Part shown: positions 7,981 through 17,567 of the stretch, in pieces
Position numbering within the stretch: the first letter of the stretch is position 1
How the letters are laid out: each line of letters opens with the position of its first letter
NCBI RefSeq assembly: GCF_016862435.1
Contig: NZ_BOMY01000013.1
Span: forward strand, 248,001 to 312,000
Length of the DNA: 64,000 bases
Reading direction: 5' to 3'
Source of the DNA: Paractinoplanes tereljensis
GTDB lineage: Bacteria > Actinomycetota > Actinomycetes > Mycobacteriales > Micromonosporaceae
Notes under the pieces: model-generated
Database searches by the model: none
Seen by the model: the letters and a program-made list of their open reading frames with translations, nothing else
Told to the model about the DNA's origin: nothing
Program-made: the position numbers and the translations under genes

Positions 7981-8997
7981 TTAATAGCGGTGCAGGACGT
8001 CCCGGATTTCGGCGTAATGGCAAGCGCTGGGGTGCGGGGCGCGTTGGCGGACCTGCAGCAGCGGCTCGTGGTCGGCGCAGTAAGGCTGCGCCTTCCAGCA
8101 GCGGGTGCGGAAGCGACAACCCGACGGCGGATTCGCCGGCGACGGCACGTCGCCCTCCAGAACGATGTGGTCGCGGTGGCCGCGCAGGCGCGGGTCCGGG
8201 ACCGGAACGGCCGAGAGCAGAGCCTGGGTGTACGGGTGGGTAGGCTGCTCGTAGATGGCCTTGTGGTGGCCGGTTTCCACGATTTTGCCGAGGTACATCA
8301 CCGCGACCCGGTCGGAGATGTGCCGGACCACCGACAGGTCGTGGGCGATGAAGATGTAGGAGAGGCCCAGCTCGCGCTGCAGTCGTTCGAGCAGGTTGAT
8401 CACCTGGGCCTGGATGGAGACGTCCAGGGCCGACACCGGCTCGTCGCAGACGATGATCTCGGGGCGCAGGGCCAGGGCCCGGGCGATGCCGATGCGCTGG
8501 CGCTGGCCGCCGGAGAACTGGTGCGGGTAACGGTTGATGTGGTCGGGGTTGAGGCCGACCAGGTCGAGGAGTTCCTGGACCGCTCGCTCCCGGCCGGAGC
8601 GCGGGACGGCATCGGGGTGGATCGCGTAGGGCTCGCCGATGATGTCACCGACCGTCATCCGCGGGTTGAGCGACGTGTACGGGTCCTGCATCACCATCTG
8701 GATGTTGCGGCGGGCCCGGCGCAGCGCCGGCCCGGACAGCCGGACCATGTTCTCGCCGCGCACGGTGATCTCGCCGGAGGTCGGCTTCTCCAGCCCGACC
8801 AGCAGTTTCGCCAAGGTCGACTTGCCGCAGCCGGATTCGCCGACGATGCCGAGGGTCTCGCCGCGGCGTAGCTGAAGGTCGACGCCGTCGACCGCGCGGA
8901 CCGCGCCGATCTTCGACTTGAAGACGATGCCCTGGGTGATCGGGAAGTGTTTCACCAGGCCCCGGGCGTCCAGCACCAGGTCGGACACATCAGACAC
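7981..8997 (-). CDS. oligopeptide/dipeptide ABC transporter ATP-binding protein (DppF/OppF-like)
   Basis: Second ATPase subunit of a peptide importer, 338 aa. It has Walker [10 protein letters not shown], signature SGGQRQRIGIARAL, Walker B IIVCDEPVSALDVS and the C-terminal oligopeptide-type extension with cysteines (SGCRFRTRCWKAQPYC) that is typical of this group and often binds an Fe-S cluster. It starts with GTG at 8997, overlapping the end of the DppD-like gene by 8 bp, so translation is probably coupled. It is last in the five-gene minus-strand operon. Confidence 0.92.
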   Translation of the reverse strand: MSDVSDLVLDARGLVKHFPITQGIVFKSKIGAVRAVDGVDLQLRRGETLGIVGESGCGKSTLAKLLVGLEKPTSGEITVRGENMVRLSGPALRRARRNIQMVMQDPYTSLNPRMTVGDIIGEPYAIHPDAVPRSGRERAVQELLDLVGLNPDHINRYPHQFSGGQRQRIGIARALALRPEIIVCDEPVSALDVSIQAQVINLLERLQRELGLSYIFIAHDLSVVRHISDRVAVMYLGKIVETGHHKAIYEQPTHPYTQALLSAVPVPDPRLRGHRDHIVLEGDVPSPANPPSGCRFRTRCWKAQPYCADHEPLLQVRQRAPHPSACHYAEIRDVLHRY

Positions 8998-10003
8998 CGA
9001 GGACCTCCCGGATGAAGTGGCAGCGGGCGATGCGGTGCGCGGCGATCTGGTAGGCGGGCGGCTCCTGGTCCATCCGGCAGATGTCGCGGGCGTAACCGCA
9101 GCGCGGGTGGAACGCGCACCCTTGCGGGATGTCGGTGAGTGACGGCGGAAGGCCGCGGATCACGTTGAGTTCGCGCCCTTTGTGATCGAGGCGCGGAATG
9201 GATTCCAGGAGCGCCTTCGTGTACGGGTGGGCCGGGCGCGCGTAGATGTCGTAGACCGGCGCCTCCTCCACGATCTTGCCGGCGTACATGACCGAGATCC
9301 GGTCCGCGACGTCGGCCACCACGCCCATGTCGTGGGTGATCAGGATCAGACCCATGTTGCGCTGGTGCTGAAGCTCGGCGAGCAGGCCCATGATCTGGGC
9401 CTGGACGGTGACGTCGAGGGCCGTGGTCGGCTCGTCGGCGATCAGCACCTCGGGGTCGAGGGCCAGCGCCATGGCGATCATGACGCGCTGCCGCATGCCG
9501 CCGGAGAACTGGTGCGGATAGTCGTTGATGCGTTCCTTGGCCGCCGGGATCCGCACCTGGTCGAGCAGCTCGATGGCCTTGACCTTCGCGGCGGCGCGGG
9601 ACATGCCGCGGTGCTTGCGGAACAGCTCGGCCAGCTGGAAACCGACCGTGTAGACCGGGTTCAGCGCGGACAGCGCGTCCTGGAAGATCATCGCGATCCG
9701 GTTGGCGCGGAACTGCCGGCGATCCTTTTCGGCCAGCTGCAGCAGGTCGACGCCGCGGTAGAGCACCCGGCCGCCGGTGACGTGCCCGGGCGGCGAGTCG
9801 AGGATGCCCATCACCGCCTGCGCGGTGACCGATTTGCCGCAGCCGGACTCGCCGAGGATCGCGAGCGTCTCCCCCGGGTTGAGGTAGAAGCTGGCGCCGT
9901 TGACGGCCTTGGCCACGCCGTCCCGGGTGCGGAACTCGACGTGCAGGTCGTCGACGTGCAGCAGGGTGGCCCGCGGATCGAGGCCGACGCTGATGTCTGT
10001 CAC
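8990..10003 (-). CDS. oligopeptide/dipeptide ABC transporter ATP-binding protein (DppD/OppD-like)
   Basis: First ATPase subunit of the peptide importer, 337 aa. It has Walker [10 protein letters not shown], the ABC signature [17 protein letters not shown], Walker [15 protein letters not shown] and an H-loop Asp-rich segment [14 protein letters not shown]. The C-terminal Cys-containing oligo/dipeptide extension ([22 protein letters not shown]) is present. It lies 6 bp after the DppC-like permease in the operon order dppA-B-C-D-F, all on the minus strand. Confidence 0.92.
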   Translation of the reverse strand: MTDISVGLDPRATLLHVDDLHVEFRTRDGVAKAVNGASFYLNPGETLAILGESGCGKSVTAQAVMGILDSPPGHVTGGRVLYRGVDLLQLAEKDRRQFRANRIAMIFQDALSALNPVYTVGFQLAELFRKHRGMSRAAAKVKAIELLDQVRIPAAKERINDYPHQFSGGMRQRVMIAMALALDPEVLIADEPTTALDVTVQAQIMGLLAELQHQRNMGLILITHDMGVVADVADRISVMYAGKIVEEAPVYDIYARPAHPYTKALLESIPRLDHKGRELNVIRGLPPSLTDIPQGCAFHPRCGYARDICRMDQEPPAYQIAAHRIARCHFIREVLGV

Positions 10004-10009
10004 TTCAGG

Positions 10010-10879
10010 TCACCGCAGCTTCGGATCGAAGGCGTCGCGGACGGCGTCGCCGAGCATGATGAAGGCCAGCACCGTGGCGGCCAGGAACAGCGACGGCCAG
10101 ATCAGCGGGCCGGCCGCGACCCGGACATAACCGGTGGCGTCGGAGATGGCGATGCCCCAGCTGATCGCATCGCCCTTGAGCCCGATGCCGAGGAACGACA
10201 GGGTGGCCTCGCTGGCGATGTTGATGCCGAGCAGGATGGTCAGCACCACGATGAACGACGCCATCGAGTTGGGCAGGATGTGCCGGAACAGCAGCCGGCT
10301 GTTGCCGGCACCGAGCATCCGGGCCGCCGCCACGTAGTCCTGGTTCTTGGCCGCGATCACCGACGACCGCATCACCCGGGCCGCGGTGGTCCAGCCCAGC
10401 AGGCCGAGAGTCACCGTTACCGCGAAGACGCCGTTGCTGGCCGGGTCGGCGGAGAGCCGCTTGGCCAGCACGATCGCGCCGAGCAGCAGCGGGATGCCGA
10501 GCATGACGTCGATGAAGCGGGACAGGACCGCGTCGAGCCAGCCGCCGAAGAAGCCGGCCGCGAGACCGAACCCCAACCCGATCACGCCGGAGATCAGGGT
10601 GGCGAAGACGCCCACCACGATCGAGTAGCGGGCACCGTAGACCGTCTTCGCGTAGACGTCGCAGCCCTGGAAGTCGTAGCCGAAGATGGCGCCGCCGGTC
10701 GCGCCGGCGTGCTTGCGGCTGAGCACGCAGTCGCGCGGGTCGGCCGAGGTGAACAGCGACGGCCAGGCCGCCATCAGCAGGACCACCACGACCAGTACCG
10801 ACGCGATCCAGAAGATCTTGTTGCGGCGCAGGTCGTGCCAGGCGTCCGAGGAAAGACTCCGCGACTTGGTGTCACTCAT
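10010..10879 (-). CDS. peptide ABC transporter permease (DppC/OppC-like)
   Basis: Inner-membrane permease subunit, 289 aa. There is one N-terminal membrane segment (FWIASVLVVVVLLMAAWPSLF), a periplasmic loop with cysteines, then five segments of the BPD_transp_1 domain. The EAA loop that docks on the ATPase reads VAAARMLGAGNSRLLFRHILPN. Its ATG overlaps the end of the DppB-like gene by 8 bp (ATGAGTGA), indicating translational coupling. Confidence 0.9.
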   Translation of the reverse strand: MSDTKSRSLSSDAWHDLRRNKIFWIASVLVVVVLLMAAWPSLFTSADPRDCVLSRKHAGATGGAIFGYDFQGCDVYAKTVYGARYSIVVGVFATLISGVIGLGFGLAAGFFGGWLDAVLSRFIDVMLGIPLLLGAIVLAKRLSADPASNGVFAVTVTLGLLGWTTAARVMRSSVIAAKNQDYVAAARMLGAGNSRLLFRHILPNSMASFIVVLTILLGINIASEATLSFLGIGLKGDAISWGIAISDATGYVRVAAGPLIWPSLFLAATVLAFIMLGDAVRDAFDPKLR

Positions 10880-11798
10880 AACGGATCCTGGGGTCGAGAG
10901 CGGCGTACAGCAGGTCGACGATCAGGTTCACGACCAGGAAGACGATCACCAGAACGCTGACGAAGCCGACCACGAGCGGGCCGTCCTCGGTGCGGATGCC
11001 GCGGAACAGGTTGAACCCGACCCCGGGGATGTTGAACACCTTCTCGGTGACGATGGCTCCCGACATGAGCGCGCCGAGGTCCACCCCGATCAGGGTGATC
11101 ACCGGGATGAGCGAATTGCGCAGGACATGCACGCCGATCACTCGCGCTCCGGTGAGGCCCTTGGCCCGGGCGGTACGCACGTAGTCGGCGCGCAGGTTCT
11201 CGGCGACCGAGGCCCTGGTCACCCGCAGCTCGGTGGCCACCACCAGGCTGGCCAGCACGCCCGCGGGCAGCAGCAACTGCCAGAGGCTCGCATCCTTGCC
11301 GGCGGTGACCGGGAACCAGCCCAGCTTGATGCCGAACACCAGCTGGGCGAGCGGCGCGATCACCACGATCGGCATGGCCAGCACGATCAGCGTCACGACC
11401 AGGGTCGCGTTGTCGAAGATGCTGCCGCGCCGGATCGCCGAGACGACGCCGGCCAGGATCGCGATGGTGGCCGCGATGACGATCGCCATCAGCGACAGGC
11501 GCAGCGTGACCGGCCAGGCGTCGGCCAGCATGTCGGCGACCTTGCGGTTGGTCATCGACGTGCCGAAGTCCCCGGTGAGCAGGCCCTTCATGTAGTACCA
11601 GTACTGCGCGAAGAAGTTGTCGCCGAGGTGGTAGCGCTCGGTCAGAGCGGCACGCTGGCTCGCGGTGATGGGTCGTTCGCCGACAAGCGCCTGGATCGGG
11701 TCGTCCTGCACAGCGAACATCAGGGCGTACACGATGAACGTGGCCCCGAAGAAGGTGAGGACCATCTGCAGCAGGCGCCGCACGATGTAGCGGAACAT
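10872..11798 (-). CDS. peptide ABC transporter permease (DppB/OppB-like)
   Basis: Permease subunit of 308 aa that starts with the family hallmark MFRYIVRRLLQMVLTFFGATFIVYALMF. It has six predicted membrane segments and the EAA-type loop YVRTARAKGLTGARVIGVHVLRN. It pairs with the DppC-like subunit to form the channel. It starts 80 bp downstream of the substrate-binding protein, and I see no strong terminator in that gap. Confidence 0.9.
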   Translation of the reverse strand: MFRYIVRRLLQMVLTFFGATFIVYALMFAVQDDPIQALVGERPITASQRAALTERYHLGDNFFAQYWYYMKGLLTGDFGTSMTNRKVADMLADAWPVTLRLSLMAIVIAATIAILAGVVSAIRRGSIFDNATLVVTLIVLAMPIVVIAPLAQLVFGIKLGWFPVTAGKDASLWQLLLPAGVLASLVVATELRVTRASVAENLRADYVRTARAKGLTGARVIGVHVLRNSLIPVITLIGVDLGALMSGAIVTEKVFNIPGVGFNLFRGIRTEDGPLVVGFVSVLVIVFLVVNLIVDLLYAALDPRIRYE

Positions 11799-11878
11799 TC
11801 GGTGATGCCTTTTGAGCGAAGAAAGGTGGCGTCACAGCCGGGTCGGCCATGACGCCACCACCGTTTCGAGGCGCCAGG

Positions 11879-13513
11879 CTAGCTGGCCACCTCGATCTTG
11901 TATATGTCCACCTTCTGGAACAGGTCCATCTCGACGCTGGTGACCTTTTCCGAGTGACCGAAGACGTTCTGCCCGAAGCGCAACGGAAGAACCGGCATGT
12001 CGTCGGCGAGGATGTCCTCGGCCTGCTGCCACTTCTTGATCGCGGCCGCCGGCGTGGCCGCCTCGGAGCCCTCCCGGACCAGGCTGTCGAACGCGCTGTT
12101 GCTGTAGCCGTAGTAGTTCGACGAACCGTCGGTCGTGTAGAGCGGGCCCAGGTAGTTCTCCATGAGCGGGTAGTCCATCGCCCAGGCCAGCCGGATCATG
12201 CCCACCGACTTGTGCTCGCGCACCTTCTTCAGCATGTCGGACAGCTTCGGCTCCGGCGAACCACTGCAGTTGACCCCGAGCGACGCCTTGATCTGGTTGC
12301 ACATCGCGTCGACCCAGGCCTTGTGACCGCCGTCGACGTTGTACGAGATCTTGATGTCCGCCGGGCCCTTGCCCTCGGCGTACAGCTGCTTGGCCTTGGT
12401 CGGGTTGTACTCGCAGTTCTCACCGCAGGTGTTCGGCCGGTAACCGGCGACCACCGGGGAGACGAACGACGTGGCGGGAGTCTCCGAGCCCAGGAAGATC
12501 TGGTCGGTCATCTCTTCGCGGTTGATCGCCATCGAGAGGGCGATGCGGACCTTCTTGTCCTGGTATTCCTTCTCGTAGATCGGGAAACCGACGAACGCGA
12601 AGGCCGAGCTCGGGCTCTTCTGCAGACGGTCACCGAGGTCACCGGAGGCGGAGGCCAGGCTCTCGATCGGGATCTTCGTCTCGACGTCGAGGTTGCCGGC
12701 GACCAGGTCGGCGTACTGCGCGCCGAGGTCCTGGTAGATCTTCCAGGTGATGCCGTCGACCTTGGGGACCGTGCCCTTGAAGTCGGTGACCTTCTCCACG
12801 ACGACCTTGGAGTCGTGCTCCCACTTGCCCTTGATCTTGAAGGGCCCGTTGCCGATCGGGGCGTCGCCGAAACCGTCGGCCAGCACGCCGTCCGCCTTGA
12901 ACGCGGCCTTGGGCAGCGGGTAGAAGGCGTCGTAGCCCATCACCGACTCCCAGCCGGCGAAGCCGGCCGACAGGGTCACCGTGAAGGTCGTGTTGTTGAC
13001 CTTCTTGAGCCCGGTCAGCTTCTTCGCCTTCGGCACCTCGGCCTTTTCCGGGCCGTCGCCGTCGGGGTCGACCGACTGCATCTGCGCGTAGCCGTCGATC
13101 CGGCTGAAGAAGTACGACGCGAGTTGAGCGTTCGGCCCGTAGGCGCCGTAATTCCAGGCGTTGATGTAGTTGTCGGCGGTGACCGCCTCACCGTTGCTGA
13201 ACGTGAAGCCGGAACGGATCTTGACCGTCCAGACCTTGTTCGCCTTGTCGTGCGTGATCGCCTCGGCGGCCACCACGTACGGGTTGCTGTTCTCGTCGAA
13301 GCGGACGAGCGGATAGAAGAGCGACGCGAGCACGGAGGAGCCGTTCTGTTCCGTCGTGTTCGACGGGATCAGAGATTCCGGCTCGACGATGCCGATGCTG
13401 ATGGCGTTCGGCAGGGTCTCGTCGTCGTCCGATGAGCCGCCGGAGCAACCGGCCGCTAACAAGGCGATGGCGGCCGCTCCGGCCGCCATCTTCCATGGGC
13501 CATTCCCACGCAT
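11879..13513 (-). CDS. peptide ABC transporter substrate-binding lipoprotein (SBP family 5)
   Basis: Extracellular lipoprotein of 544 aa that captures oligopeptides or a related solute. It has a signal peptide with lipobox LLAAGC (Cys23), then a Ser/Asp-rich tether and the SBP_bac_5 fold, including the typical segment WTVKIRSGFTFSNGEAVTADNYINAWNYG. It is the first gene of the operon. The ATG at 13513 is preceded by AGGAGG, which is part of a short palindrome (GGAGGCATCCTCC) that could partly hide the ribosome-binding site. The ligand cannot be read from sequence. Confidence 0.9.
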   Translation of the reverse strand: MRGNGPWKMAAGAAAIALLAAGCSGGSSDDDETLPNAISIGIVEPESLIPSNTTEQNGSSVLASLFYPLVRFDENSNPYVVAAEAITHDKANKVWTVKIRSGFTFSNGEAVTADNYINAWNYGAYGPNAQLASYFFSRIDGYAQMQSVDPDGDGPEKAEVPKAKKLTGLKKVNNTTFTVTLSAGFAGWESVMGYDAFYPLPKAAFKADGVLADGFGDAPIGNGPFKIKGKWEHDSKVVVEKVTDFKGTVPKVDGITWKIYQDLGAQYADLVAGNLDVETKIPIESLASASGDLGDRLQKSPSSAFAFVGFPIYEKEYQDKKVRIALSMAINREEMTDQIFLGSETPATSFVSPVVAGYRPNTCGENCEYNPTKAKQLYAEGKGPADIKISYNVDGGHKAWVDAMCNQIKASLGVNCSGSPEPKLSDMLKKVREHKSVGMIRLAWAMDYPLMENYLGPLYTTDGSSNYYGYSNSAFDSLVREGSEAATPAAAIKKWQQAEDILADDMPVLPLRFGQNVFGHSEKVTSVEMDLFQKVDIYKIEVAS

Positions 13514-13726
13514 GTGGAGGATGCCTCCTTCGTCGGCTCACGGGGGTGGGTGAGTCCGAGCAACTGTGACACAGCGATACCGAAGGTCGGTGTCCCGTTA
13601 CCAACCCGATACTAGCGACGGCCAGGATACGGCCTACCGTGTCGACCAGTCCACAGCGTCTTGAGCTGCTAATATGCCGCTCGGTGTGCGATCTACGACG
13701 CACCGCAGCGGGCCGCACCGGATAAG

Positions 13727-14383
13727 TCAGACAAGCCGCCGGTCGGCCGCCCATCGTGACAATTCGTAACGGTTGCTCATCTGGAGCTTGCGCAGGACGT
13801 TGGAGACGTGGGTCTCCACCGTCTTGATCGAGATGAACAGCTCCTTCGCGATCTCCTTGTACGCGTAACCCCGCGCGAGCAGGCGCAACACCTCGCGCTC
13901 GCGGTTGGTGAGCTGGTCCAGCTCGGGGTCGGCGACCGGCACGTCGGGCCGGGAGGCGAACGCGTCAAGCACGAAGCCGGCCAGCCGCGGGCTGAACACC
14001 GCATCGCCGTCGGCCACCCGCCGGATAGCGGCGGCCAGCTCGTCGGGCGAGATGGTTTTCGTCACGTAGCCCCGCGCACCCGCCCGAATCAGGCCGATCA
14101 CGTCTTCGGCGGCGTCCGACACCGACAGCGCCAGGAAACGGACCTGCGGGTGGGAACGGCGCATCGCGTCCAGCACCGCGCGCCCACCGCCGTCCGGCAT
14201 GTGCACGTCGAGCAGCACCACGTCGGGCTCGATCGTGGCGATCTTGCTGACCGCCTCGGCCACCGTGCTGGCCTCGCCGACCACCTCGACGTGCGCGCCC
14301 AACTCGGAGCGCACCCCGGCGCGGAACATCGCGTGGTCGTCAACCAGGAAAACCCTGAGACGGCCGCCCTCTGACTCGGTCAT
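13727..14383 (-). CDS. LuxR/NarL-family response regulator
   Basis: DNA-binding response regulator, 218 aa. The receiver domain has the acidic pair in FLVDDHAMFRAGV, phospho-acceptor Asp in VVLLDVHMPDGGG, the Ser/Thr switch LALSVSDAAED and Lys in GYVTKTISPDE. The C-terminal LuxR helix-turn-helix is LTNREREVLRLLARGYAYKEIAKELFISIKTVETHVSNVL. Its ATG overlaps the stop of the kinase gene by 4 bp (ATGA), so the two form a two-component pair. By analogy with LiaRS-like systems next to PspC/LiaF proteins, an envelope-stress role is plausible but inferred. Confidence 0.92.
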   Translation of the reverse strand: MTESEGGRLRVFLVDDHAMFRAGVRSELGAHVEVVGEASTVAEAVSKIATIEPDVVLLDVHMPDGGGRAVLDAMRRSHPQVRFLALSVSDAAEDVIGLIRAGARGYVTKTISPDELAAAIRRVADGDAVFSPRLAGFVLDAFASRPDVPVADPELDQLTNREREVLRLLARGYAYKEIAKELFISIKTVETHVSNVLRKLQMSNRYELSRWAADRRLV

Positions 14384-15672
14384 CGTGCCGACTCCTTCCC
14401 AGCCGTCATGCTCTCCCGGGCGACCGGGAGCATGAGGCGGACCTCGGTGCCCTCGCCCGGCGTGCTCTTGATCTCGGCGCGCCCGCCGTGCCGTTTCATC
14501 CGCCCGATGATCGATCCCCGGACGCCATGCCGCGACTCTTCCACACCATCGAGATTGAAACCGGCGCCGCGGTCACGCACGAAGACGCTCAATTCGTCGG
14601 CCTCGACCTCGGCATACAGCGAGATGGTCTGCACCCCGGCATGCCGGGCCGCGTTGACCAGGGCCTCGCGGGCCGCCGCGACAAGCGCCGCGACCCGGTC
14701 GTCGCACTCGGTGTCGCCGACCACCACGGTCTCGACACTTATCGCGTAGGTGTCCTCCACCTCGGCCGCCGCCTGCTCGAGGGCCGCCGCGAAACGCTCG
14801 GTCGGCGAGGCCGTCGGCTTGTAGAGCCAGTTGCGCAGGGAGCGTTCCTGGCCGCGGGCGAGCCGCTGCACCTCTTTGATGTCGGCCGAGTTGCGCTGGA
14901 TCAGGGCCAGCGTGTGCAGGACCTGGTCGTGGATCATGGCGGCCACCTCGGCCCGCTCCTGCTCCCGGATGCGGCCCTCGCGCTCGGTGCGCAGCTGGTT
15001 GAACATGCGGTAGAGCAGCGGGGCGGCGACCACCCCCACGCCGAGCAGGCCGACCAGCGCGAAGATCACGCCGTTGAACACCGAGCCGAGCGAGCCGGAC
15101 GGGGCGTAGACCGCGACCACGCCGATGATGCCGGTGGCCACCAGCACGCCGCCGCCGATGAACCGGAACAGGAAGAACCGGCGGTCGCTCTCCGCCACCA
15201 CGGCGGCCAGCCAGGGCGTCTGCGGCTGGTTGCCGGCCCAGTGGCCGCGCCGGGACGGGTCGGACTGGTGCCAGATGATGCCGGCGCCGACCGCGACCAC
15301 CGCGATCAGCCAGCCCACCGTGCCGGCCACGCTGTCCTTGAAGACCAGCGCCTGCAGCAGCACGACGCCCAGCCCGATCGCCGCGAACGGCAGCAACATC
15401 GCCAGGTCGCGTCGCGGTGGCGGCTCGCCGGTGGGAATCTGTTGCGGCAGGACGGCCCAGAAGGCCGCATAGAGCAGAAGGCCCAGACCGCTGAAACCAA
15501 GGAGTACGACGAGCGCGATGCGAACCGCCAGCACCGGGACACCCAGATGCTCGGCCAGACCGGCCGCGACGCCGGCAACGATCCGGTGGTCACGTGGCCG
15601 GTACAGCCGGCGGGTGGGTGGGGTTACCGCGGTGCTGATGGCTCCTCCTAAGTTCGGTCCTCCGATCGTCAC
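14380..15672 (-). CDS. sensor histidine kinase with N-terminal PspC domain
   Basis: Membrane histidine kinase of the NarL/DesK-like HisKA_3 type, about 420-430 aa. It opens with a PspC domain (RRLYRPRDHRIVAGVAAGLAEHLGVPVLAVRIALVVL), then several membrane helices. The phospho-acceptor region is MIHDQVLHTLALIQRNS and the ATPase has an N-box (REALVNAARHAG) and G-boxes (DRGAGF, GEGTEVRLMLP). The start is uncertain. The best Shine-Dalgarno in the window (AGGAGG, minus strand near 15644-15649) precedes no ATG/GTG/TTG in frame but an ATC at 15639. I give GTG 15672 as the nearest ordinary start. It pairs with the response regulator that follows. Confidence 0.85.
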   Translation of the reverse strand: MTIGGPNLGGAISTAVTPPTRRLYRPRDHRIVAGVAAGLAEHLGVPVLAVRIALVVLLGFSGLGLLLYAAFWAVLPQQIPTGEPPPRRDLAMLLPFAAIGLGVVLLQALVFKDSVAGTVGWLIAVVAVGAGIIWHQSDPSRRGHWAGNQPQTPWLAAVVAESDRRFFLFRFIGGGVLVATGIIGVVAVYAPSGSLGSVFNGVIFALVGLLGVGVVAAPLLYRMFNQLRTEREGRIREQERAEVAAMIHDQVLHTLALIQRNSADIKEVQRLARGQERSLRNWLYKPTASPTERFAAALEQAAAEVEDTYAISVETVVVGDTECDDRVAALVAAAREALVNAARHAGVQTISLYAEVEADELSVFVRDRGAGFNLDGVEESRHGVRGSIIGRMKRHGGRAEIKSTPGEGTEVRLMLPVARESMTAGKESAR

Positions 15673-15792
15673 ACGTTCGGCGGCCCCTAGCCACGGGGAA
15701 TGTCCCCCGGTATCGGGCCACTCGGATCTCAGGGTGGCCTCAGGGTCGGCGCCGGAAGCGACTAGGGCCGGTTCGACGACAGGATCGATGGC

Positions 15793-17172
15793 ATGAACGA
15801 CGAAGACCCGTCCACCCCGCCTACGTCCGCTTCGTCGTCGGATTCCGCCTCGGCTTCGCCGTCGGCGGGGCCGGCGACCGAGGAGATCCCGCCCACCGGG
15901 CCGTTCTTCTCCCGGGACCATCTCGTCCGTCCTCGCCAGGGCCGCTATGTCGCCGGTGTCTGTGTGGCGCTGGCCCGGGCCACCAACACCGACCCGGTGC
16001 TGTGGCGGGTGCTCGTCGCCGTGCTCGGCATCCTGAGCGGCGTCGGCGTCCTGCTCTACCTGATCGGCTGGCTGATCATCCCGGCCGAGGGCGACACCGC
16101 GTCGCCGATCGAGTCGCTGCTCGGCAAGGGCCGCTCCGGCATGGCCCCGCTGTCGGTGGTGCTGCTCGGCGCGGCCGCGGTGATCTCGTTCGGCTTCATC
16201 GTGCACGACGGCATGCGGGCCAGCCTGCTCGCGGCGGCCGTCATCCTGGGCGCGGTCCTGCTGATCAAACGGAGTAACGGCACGACGTTTCCGTCGGCCC
16301 CGCCGCCCACCGAGCCGCCGGTCGGCTTCCCGTCGGCGCCGGGGGAGCCCGTTGCGGCGTACGCTCCGGCCAGTTTCGGTGCGCCGCCGGCCGCGCCCGG
16401 CCCGGCCGCGGAACCGGTGACCGAGAAGCTGCCGCCGAGGCCGCCGTTCTCGCCGCCACCCAGCGGTTATCGCCCGCCGTTCGCTCCGCACGGCCCGTGG
16501 GCCGGGACGGGGACGCACCAGGGAGTCCCGCTGCAGGTGCCGCGACCGCCGAAACCTCCGAAACCACCGCGCGAGCGGTCCAAGCTGGGCCGGCTCACGT
16601 TCTTCGCGGTGCTCATGGTGCTCGGCACGATGGCGGCGATCGGCATGGCCGGGGCCAGCATCGCGGTCTCCGCCTACTTCGCGGCCGCCCTGATCACGAT
16701 CGCGCTCGGCCTGATCGTCGGGGCCTGGTTCGGCCGGGCCCGCGGGCTGATCGCGCTGGCCATCCTCACCTCGATCGGCCTGTTCATCTCCAACGGCGTC
16801 GAACGTTGGGGCGGCGAGGTGGGCAAGAGCGTCTATCGCCCGCAGACCATCGCCGCGGTCGCCGACCGTTATGACTTCACGGCCGGCAGCGCCACCCTCG
16901 ACCTGCGCGACGTCGACTTCACCGGGCAGACCCAGAGCATCACGATGACCATGAAGGTGGGCCAGATGCGGGTGCTGCTCCCGCCGACCGTGGACACCGT
17001 CGCCGACGTTCAGCTCGACGGCGGCCGGGCGGTGCTCTTCGGACAGGAGTTCACCGGCGACCGGGCCGACACCACCAAGTCGGTGACCGACCTGGGCACC
17101 GACGGCACCGGCGGCGGCACCCTCAAACTCGACCTGCAGATGGACACGGGCAACGTGGAGGTGCTCCGATGA
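15793..17172 (+). CDS. PspC-domain membrane protein with LiaF-like C-terminal domain
   Basis: Membrane protein of 459 aa. It has a low-complexity Ser/Ala/Pro N-terminus and a PspC domain (VRPRQGRYVAGVCVALARATNTDPVLWRVLVAVLGI) with membrane helices. A Pro-rich cytoplasmic linker (about 165-260) and two or three more helices follow. The C-terminal beta-rich domain (LDLRDVDFTGQTQSITMTMKVGQMRVLLPP) resembles the cell-wall-stress LiaF C-terminal fold. It is divergent from the PspC-type kinase, 121 bp from the start given there, so the three genes probably form one envelope-stress sensing locus, with this protein as accessory sensor. AGGATCGATGGC precedes the ATG. It overlaps the next gene by 4 bp. 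Confidence 0.78.
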   Translation: MNDEDPSTPPTSASSSDSASASPSAGPATEEIPPTGPFFSRDHLVRPRQGRYVAGVCVALARATNTDPVLWRVLVAVLGILSGVGVLLYLIGWLIIPAEGDTASPIESLLGKGRSGMAPLSVVLLGAAAVISFGFIVHDGMRASLLAAAVILGAVLLIKRSNGTTFPSAPPPTEPPVGFPSAPGEPVAAYAPASFGAPPAAPGPAAEPVTEKLPPRPPFSPPPSGYRPPFAPHGPWAGTGTHQGVPLQVPRPPKPPKPPRERSKLGRLTFFAVLMVLGTMAAIGMAGASIAVSAYFAAALITIALGLIVGAWFGRARGLIALAILTSIGLFISNGVERWGGEVGKSVYRPQTIAAVADRYDFTAGSATLDLRDVDFTGQTQSITMTMKVGQMRVLLPPTVDTVADVQLDGGRAVLFGQEFTGDRADTTKSVTDLGTDGTGGGTLKLDLQMDTGNVEVLR

Positions 17173-17507
17173 AGCCGCACCGCACCGATGGGGTCTCCCT
17201 GAGCTTCGGCCTGATCTTCCTACTGATCGCGCTCTGGTGGGCGCTGTCCCGGATGATGACCATCCACCTGCCGGCGGTCGGCTGGCTGGTGGCCGGCGGT
17301 CTGATCGCCTTCGGCGTGATCGGCCTGCTCGGCGCCATCCGCTCCGGCCGCACCCCGGCTCCGGTCCCGGTCGCCGCCACGGTCGCGCAGCCGGCGGTCC
17401 AGCCCGAGGTTCCGGGCGACCTGCCGCCGGAACTGCACGCCAAGATCGTCCAGGAGTTGCTGGACGACCCGGCCGACCGCTTCCGCAAGGAGCACCCCGA
17501 GACCTGA
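17169..17507 (+). CDS. small two-helix membrane protein
   Basis: Protein of 112 aa with two membrane helices (SLSFGLIFLLIALWWALS and AVGWLVAGGLIAFGVIGLLGAI). A Pro/Val-rich linker and a charged C-terminal helix (LHAKIVQELLDDPADRFRKEHPET) follow. The ATGA overlap with the PspC/LiaF-like gene shows translational coupling, so it likely works with that protein. No known family was recognised. Confidence 0.75.
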   Translation: MKPHRTDGVSLSFGLIFLLIALWWALSRMMTIHLPAVGWLVAGGLIAFGVIGLLGAIRSGRTPAPVPVAATVAQPAVQPEVPGDLPPELHAKIVQELLDDPADRFRKEHPET

Positions 17508-17567
17508 ACGAGTCGAACCCGCCGCCCGTGAGCAGCCCGCTCACGGGCGGCGCAATATGCTCGGGCC

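Noticed and set aside
14380..17544. A 1054-codon minus-strand open frame spanning the kinase and beyond
   Set aside because: Only the part up to about 15672 has kinase domains. The upstream extension is Arg/Gly/Pro-rich antisense of the PspC/LiaF-like gene, typical of GC-rich shadow frames.
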